Positions 7,173 through 9,152 of a DNA stretch of 9,152 nucleotides are shown here, piece after piece. The notes below the pieces were generated by a model, which saw nothing but the letters and a program-made list of their open reading frames with translations, had not been told where the DNA came from and did not search any database. The stretch is from an uncultured Opitutaceae bacterium (GTDB lineage: Bacteria > Verrucomicrobiota > Verrucomicrobiia > Opitutales > Opitutaceae), in the NCBI GenBank assembly GCA_937902865.1, contig CALFNJ010000086.1, positions 1 to 9,152 of the forward strand, read 5' to 3'. The translations under genes were made by a program, and so were the position numbers. How positions within the stretch are numbered: position 1 is the first letter of the stretch; the number at the start of each line of letters is the position of its first letter.

Positions 7173-8959
7173 TGAAAAGCACCCATCACTGCGCTCAACT
7201 CACCAAGTCCGACCTCGGGTCGACGGTCTCGCTGCTCGGCTGGGTGGATTCGCTGCGCGACCACGGCGGCATCCTCTTCGTCGACCTCCGCGACCGGAAG
7301 GGTATCACCCAGGTGAAGTTCGACCCGCACTCCAACAAGGAGCTGGCGGCTCAGGCGGCCCACTTGAAGCCGGAGTCGGTCATCGGCGTGACGGGCAAGA
7401 TCGTTCCGCGCCCGGAAGGCACCATCAATGCCTCGCTGCCGACCGGCGAGATCGAGGTCGATGCGACGCAGCTGACGATTCACAACCTTTCCGACACCCC
7501 GCCGTTCCCGCTGGATGACGCCGGCGGCGACAAGGTGAACGAGGACCTGCGCCTGACCTACCGTTATCTGGACCTGCGCCGTCCGAAGATGCGGAAGAAC
7601 CTGCAGGTGCGTCACAAGGCGGCGAAGTCGATCCGCGACTATTTCGACTCCCAGGAATTCATCGAGGTGGAGACGCCCGCGCTCTTCAAAAGCACGCCGG
7701 AAGGCGCGCGCGAGTACCTCGTGCCGTCGCGCATCCATCCCGGCCAGTTTTACGCGCTCTCGCAGTCGCCGCAGCAGTTCAAGCAGATCCTGATGGTCGC
7801 GGGCGTGGAGCGCTATTTCCAGATCGCCCGTTGCTTCCGCGACGAGGATCTCCGCGCGGACCGCCAGATGGAATTCACGCAGGTGGACGTCGAGGCCTCC
7901 TTCATCGACCGCGAAGGCATTTACTCCCTGTTCGAAGGCATGCTGAAAAAGCTGTGGAAGGACGTGCTCGGCACGGACCTGCCGACGCCGTTTCCGCGGA
8001 TGGCATTCGTCGACGCGATGAACCGTTTCGGCGTGGACAAGCCGGATGTGCGTTTCGGCCTCGAGCTCGTCGACCTGACGGAAACGTTCCGGACTTCCAG
8101 CTTCAAGGTGTTCCAGGCCACGGTTGCCGGCGGCGGTGTGATCAAGGCGATCAACGCCAAGGGCCTCGCCGATCTGACCCAGGGCGAACTCAAGAATCTG
8201 GAAGACATCGCGAAGTCTCTCGGCGCGAAAGGCCTCGCCTTCATCAAGGTCGAGGGCGGCGAATGGAAGTCGCCGATCGTGAAGTTTTTCTCGGAGAGCG
8301 AGAAGGCGGCTCTCACCCAGCAGCTCGGCATGGCGGAAGGGGACATCGTGTTCTTCGCCGCGGCGCCGTGGGAAAAGGCCTGCGCGATCCTCGGCCGCAT
8401 CCGTCTCGAGGCGGCGGCGCTGCTGCAGAAGCGTGGCAAGATGACGATCCGCCACGACGACTGGAAATTTCTCTGGGTGGTGGACTTCCCGCTCATGTCG
8501 CACGACGAGGCGGAGAACCGCTACGTCGCGACGCACCATCCGTTCACGGCCCCGGTGCCGGAGGACGCGGCGCTGCTCGACAGCGACCCGAAGAAAGTGC
8601 GCGGCCAGCACTACGACGTCGTGCTGAACGGCATGGAGCTGGGCGGCGGCTCGATCCGCATTCACCAGCCGGCGCTGCAGAAAAAAGTTTTCGAGGACGT
8701 GCTCAAGATCCCAGCTGACGTGGTGGAGAGCCGCTTCGGCTACATGCTGAAGGCCTTCACCTACGGCGCCCCGCCGCACGGCGGCATCGCGTTCGGCCTG
8801 GACCGCATGGTCGCGCTGCTCTGCGGCACGACAAGCATCCGCGACGTCATCGCCTTCCCGAAGACGCAGAAGGGGCAGGACCTCATGGCTCAGAGCCCGA
8901 CGCCGGTCACGGAACGCCAGCTCAAGGATCTGCACATCCAGACCGTGATGCCGGAGTGA
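7172..8959 (+). CDS. aspS: Aspartyl-tRNA synthetase, bacterial type, probably non-discriminating
   Basis: It is a class II synthetase that charges tRNA with aspartate in the cytosol. Seen (595 aa, the usual bacterial length): an OB-fold anticodon-binding domain (about 15-105); an N-terminal catalytic part with STPEGAREYLVPSR (174-187) and QSPQQFKQ (198-205); motif 2, FRDEDLRADRQMEFTQVD (222-239); the bacterial GAD insertion (about 285-420); and motif 3, GIAFGLDRMVALLCG (538-552), followed by IRDVIAFPK (556-564). The start is well placed, because MKSTHHCAQL aligns with the family's first residues. His31 in RDHGG and Gly83 in RPEGT match the residues known from non-discriminating AspRS enzymes such as that of Pseudomonas aeruginosa. 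Discriminating E. coli AspRS has Leu and a larger residue there. Inferred: it may also aspartylate tRNA-Asn for amidation by GatCAB. No Shine-Dalgarno is visible and a REP-like hairpin abuts the ATG. Confidence 0.97.
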   Translation: MKSTHHCAQLTKSDLGSTVSLLGWVDSLRDHGGILFVDLRDRKGITQVKFDPHSNKELAAQAAHLKPESVIGVTGKIVPRPEGTINASLPTGEIEVDATQLTIHNLSDTPPFPLDDAGGDKVNEDLRLTYRYLDLRRPKMRKNLQVRHKAAKSIRDYFDSQEFIEVETPALFKSTPEGAREYLVPSRIHPGQFYALSQSPQQFKQILMVAGVERYFQIARCFRDEDLRADRQMEFTQVDVEASFIDREGIYSLFEGMLKKLWKDVLGTDLPTPFPRMAFVDAMNRFGVDKPDVRFGLELVDLTETFRTSSFKVFQATVAGGGVIKAINAKGLADLTQGELKNLEDIAKSLGAKGLAFIKVEGGEWKSPIVKFFSESEKAALTQQLGMAEGDIVFFAAAPWEKACAILGRIRLEAAALLQKRGKMTIRHDDWKFLWVVDFPLMSHDEAENRYVATHHPFTAPVPEDAALLDSDPKKVRGQHYDVVLNGMELGGGSIRIHQPALQKKVFEDVLKIPADVVESRFGYMLKAFTYGAPPHGGIAFGLDRMVALLCGTTSIRDVIAFPKTQKGQDLMAQSPTPVTERQLKDLHIQTVMPE

Positions 8960-8964
8960 ATGAA

Positions 8965-9054
8965 GGAGCGAGGAGTGGGTAGCGGGTAGCGAGTAGGACC
9001 AGATCGAATCAGCGAATGCTCGCTGCCCGCTACTCACTCCTCACTCCTCGCTAC
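8965..9054. repeat. Inverted array of GKAGYGR heptamers between convergent genes
   Basis: On the + strand four contiguous heptamers, GGAGCGA, GGAGTGG, GTAGCGG and GTAGCGA, fill 8965-8992, with a partial fifth (GTAGG). After a spacer of about 27 bases the - strand holds five, reading from 9054 back to 9020: GTAGCGA, GGAGTGA, GGAGTGA, GTAGCGG and GCAGCGA. The two arms form a long imperfect hairpin, the right arm carrying one extra heptamer, and a small hairpin AGCGA-ATGC-TCGCT (9011-9024) lies near the apex. The array begins 5 nt after the aspS stop and reaches the stop codon of the convergent partial gene, so it may act as a two-way transcript end. There is no U-tract. Heptameric intergenic repeats are known, for example the STRR sequences of cyanobacteria, but I cannot assign this to a named family. 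Confidence 0.65.
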
Positions 9055-9136
9055 TTCGTCTCCTTGGCATAGCCCTTGCTAATTGTGGTTCCGTCCCGTC
9101 GGCAGCGCGGCGGAAGAGCCTGGTGCAGGAACGAGT
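9051..9136 (-). CDS. C-terminal tip of a convergent gene, unknown product (partial)
   Basis: Reading the - strand from the contig end, an open frame of 27 codons (9134 down to 9054) ends in TAG at 9051-9053. Its end reads PPRCRRDGTTISKGYAKETK. The composition (mixed charged and polar, no runs) looks like a real C-terminus rather than the Arg/His-rich shadows of GC-rich genes. The stop falls exactly at the edge of the heptamer array, mirroring the aspS stop on the other side. I do not recognise the family. The rest is missing because the sequence runs into adapter at 9137. A chance open frame of this length is possible. Confidence 0.4.
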
Positions 9137-9152
9137 AGATCGGAAGAGCGTC
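9137..9152 (+). other. Illumina TruSeq adapter remnant
   Basis: AGATCGGAAGAGCGTC is identical to the first 16 bases of the Illumina TruSeq read-2-side adapter. It occupies the exact end of the window, as untrimmed read-through does. It is not genomic sequence and should be removed. Bases up to 9136 can be taken as genomic. Confidence 0.95.

Noticed and set aside
6866..9037. Long - strand open frame (723 codons) opposite aspS
   Set aside because: It is antisense to a clear AspRS, and its start lies inside the heptamer repeat. No domain signature is seen.

Overview
The window is a GC-rich piece of chromosome. Four complete protein genes lie head to tail on the + strand, followed by the 3' tip of what looks like a convergent gene on the - strand. 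The last 16 bases (9137-9152) match an Illumina TruSeq adapter. The window therefore appears to be a whole assembled contig whose right end is artificial, which suggests a metagenome or draft assembly. The gene styles (Ala/Pro-rich envelope protein, SUMF1-family secreted protein, bacterial-type AspRS) and the abundance of short inverted repeats between genes fit Verrucomicrobiota, perhaps Opitutales. That assignment is an inference from general resemblance and has not been proved.

Layout: (1) 32-4186, a 1384-residue AsmA-like, membrane-anchored envelope protein with an AsmA/YhdP-type C-terminus. (2) 4187-4553, a 367-base gap filled by a mosaic repeat: 34-bp inverted ends, a short octamer array between direct repeats, and a perfect 25-nt palindrome. 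(3) 4554-6146, gpmI, the cofactor-independent phosphoglycerate mutase of glycolysis. (4) 6150-6974, a signal-peptide-bearing SUMF1/FGE-family protein that begins 3 nt after the gpmI stop, so the two genes are probably co-transcribed. (5) 6975-7171, a gap with two copies of a GTAG-footed, REP-like hairpin. The second copy runs into the start codon of the next gene. (6) 7172-8959, aspS, a bacterial-type aspartyl-tRNA synthetase with residues typical of the non-discriminating (Asp/Asn) class. (7) 8960-9136, an inverted array of GKAGYGR heptamers between aspS and the convergent partial gene, then adapter.

The genes are housekeeping or envelope functions and do not form one recognisable pathway. 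I see no defence system, phage, integrase, CRISPR array, RNA gene or biosynthetic cluster. The unusual content lies between the genes. Three of the four gene junctions carry repeat families that differ from one another, two of them starting within a few bases of a stop codon and one reaching a start codon. These are the best candidates for something undescribed: REP/MITE-like mobile repeats that have been placed at, or selected as, transcript ends and 5' control elements.
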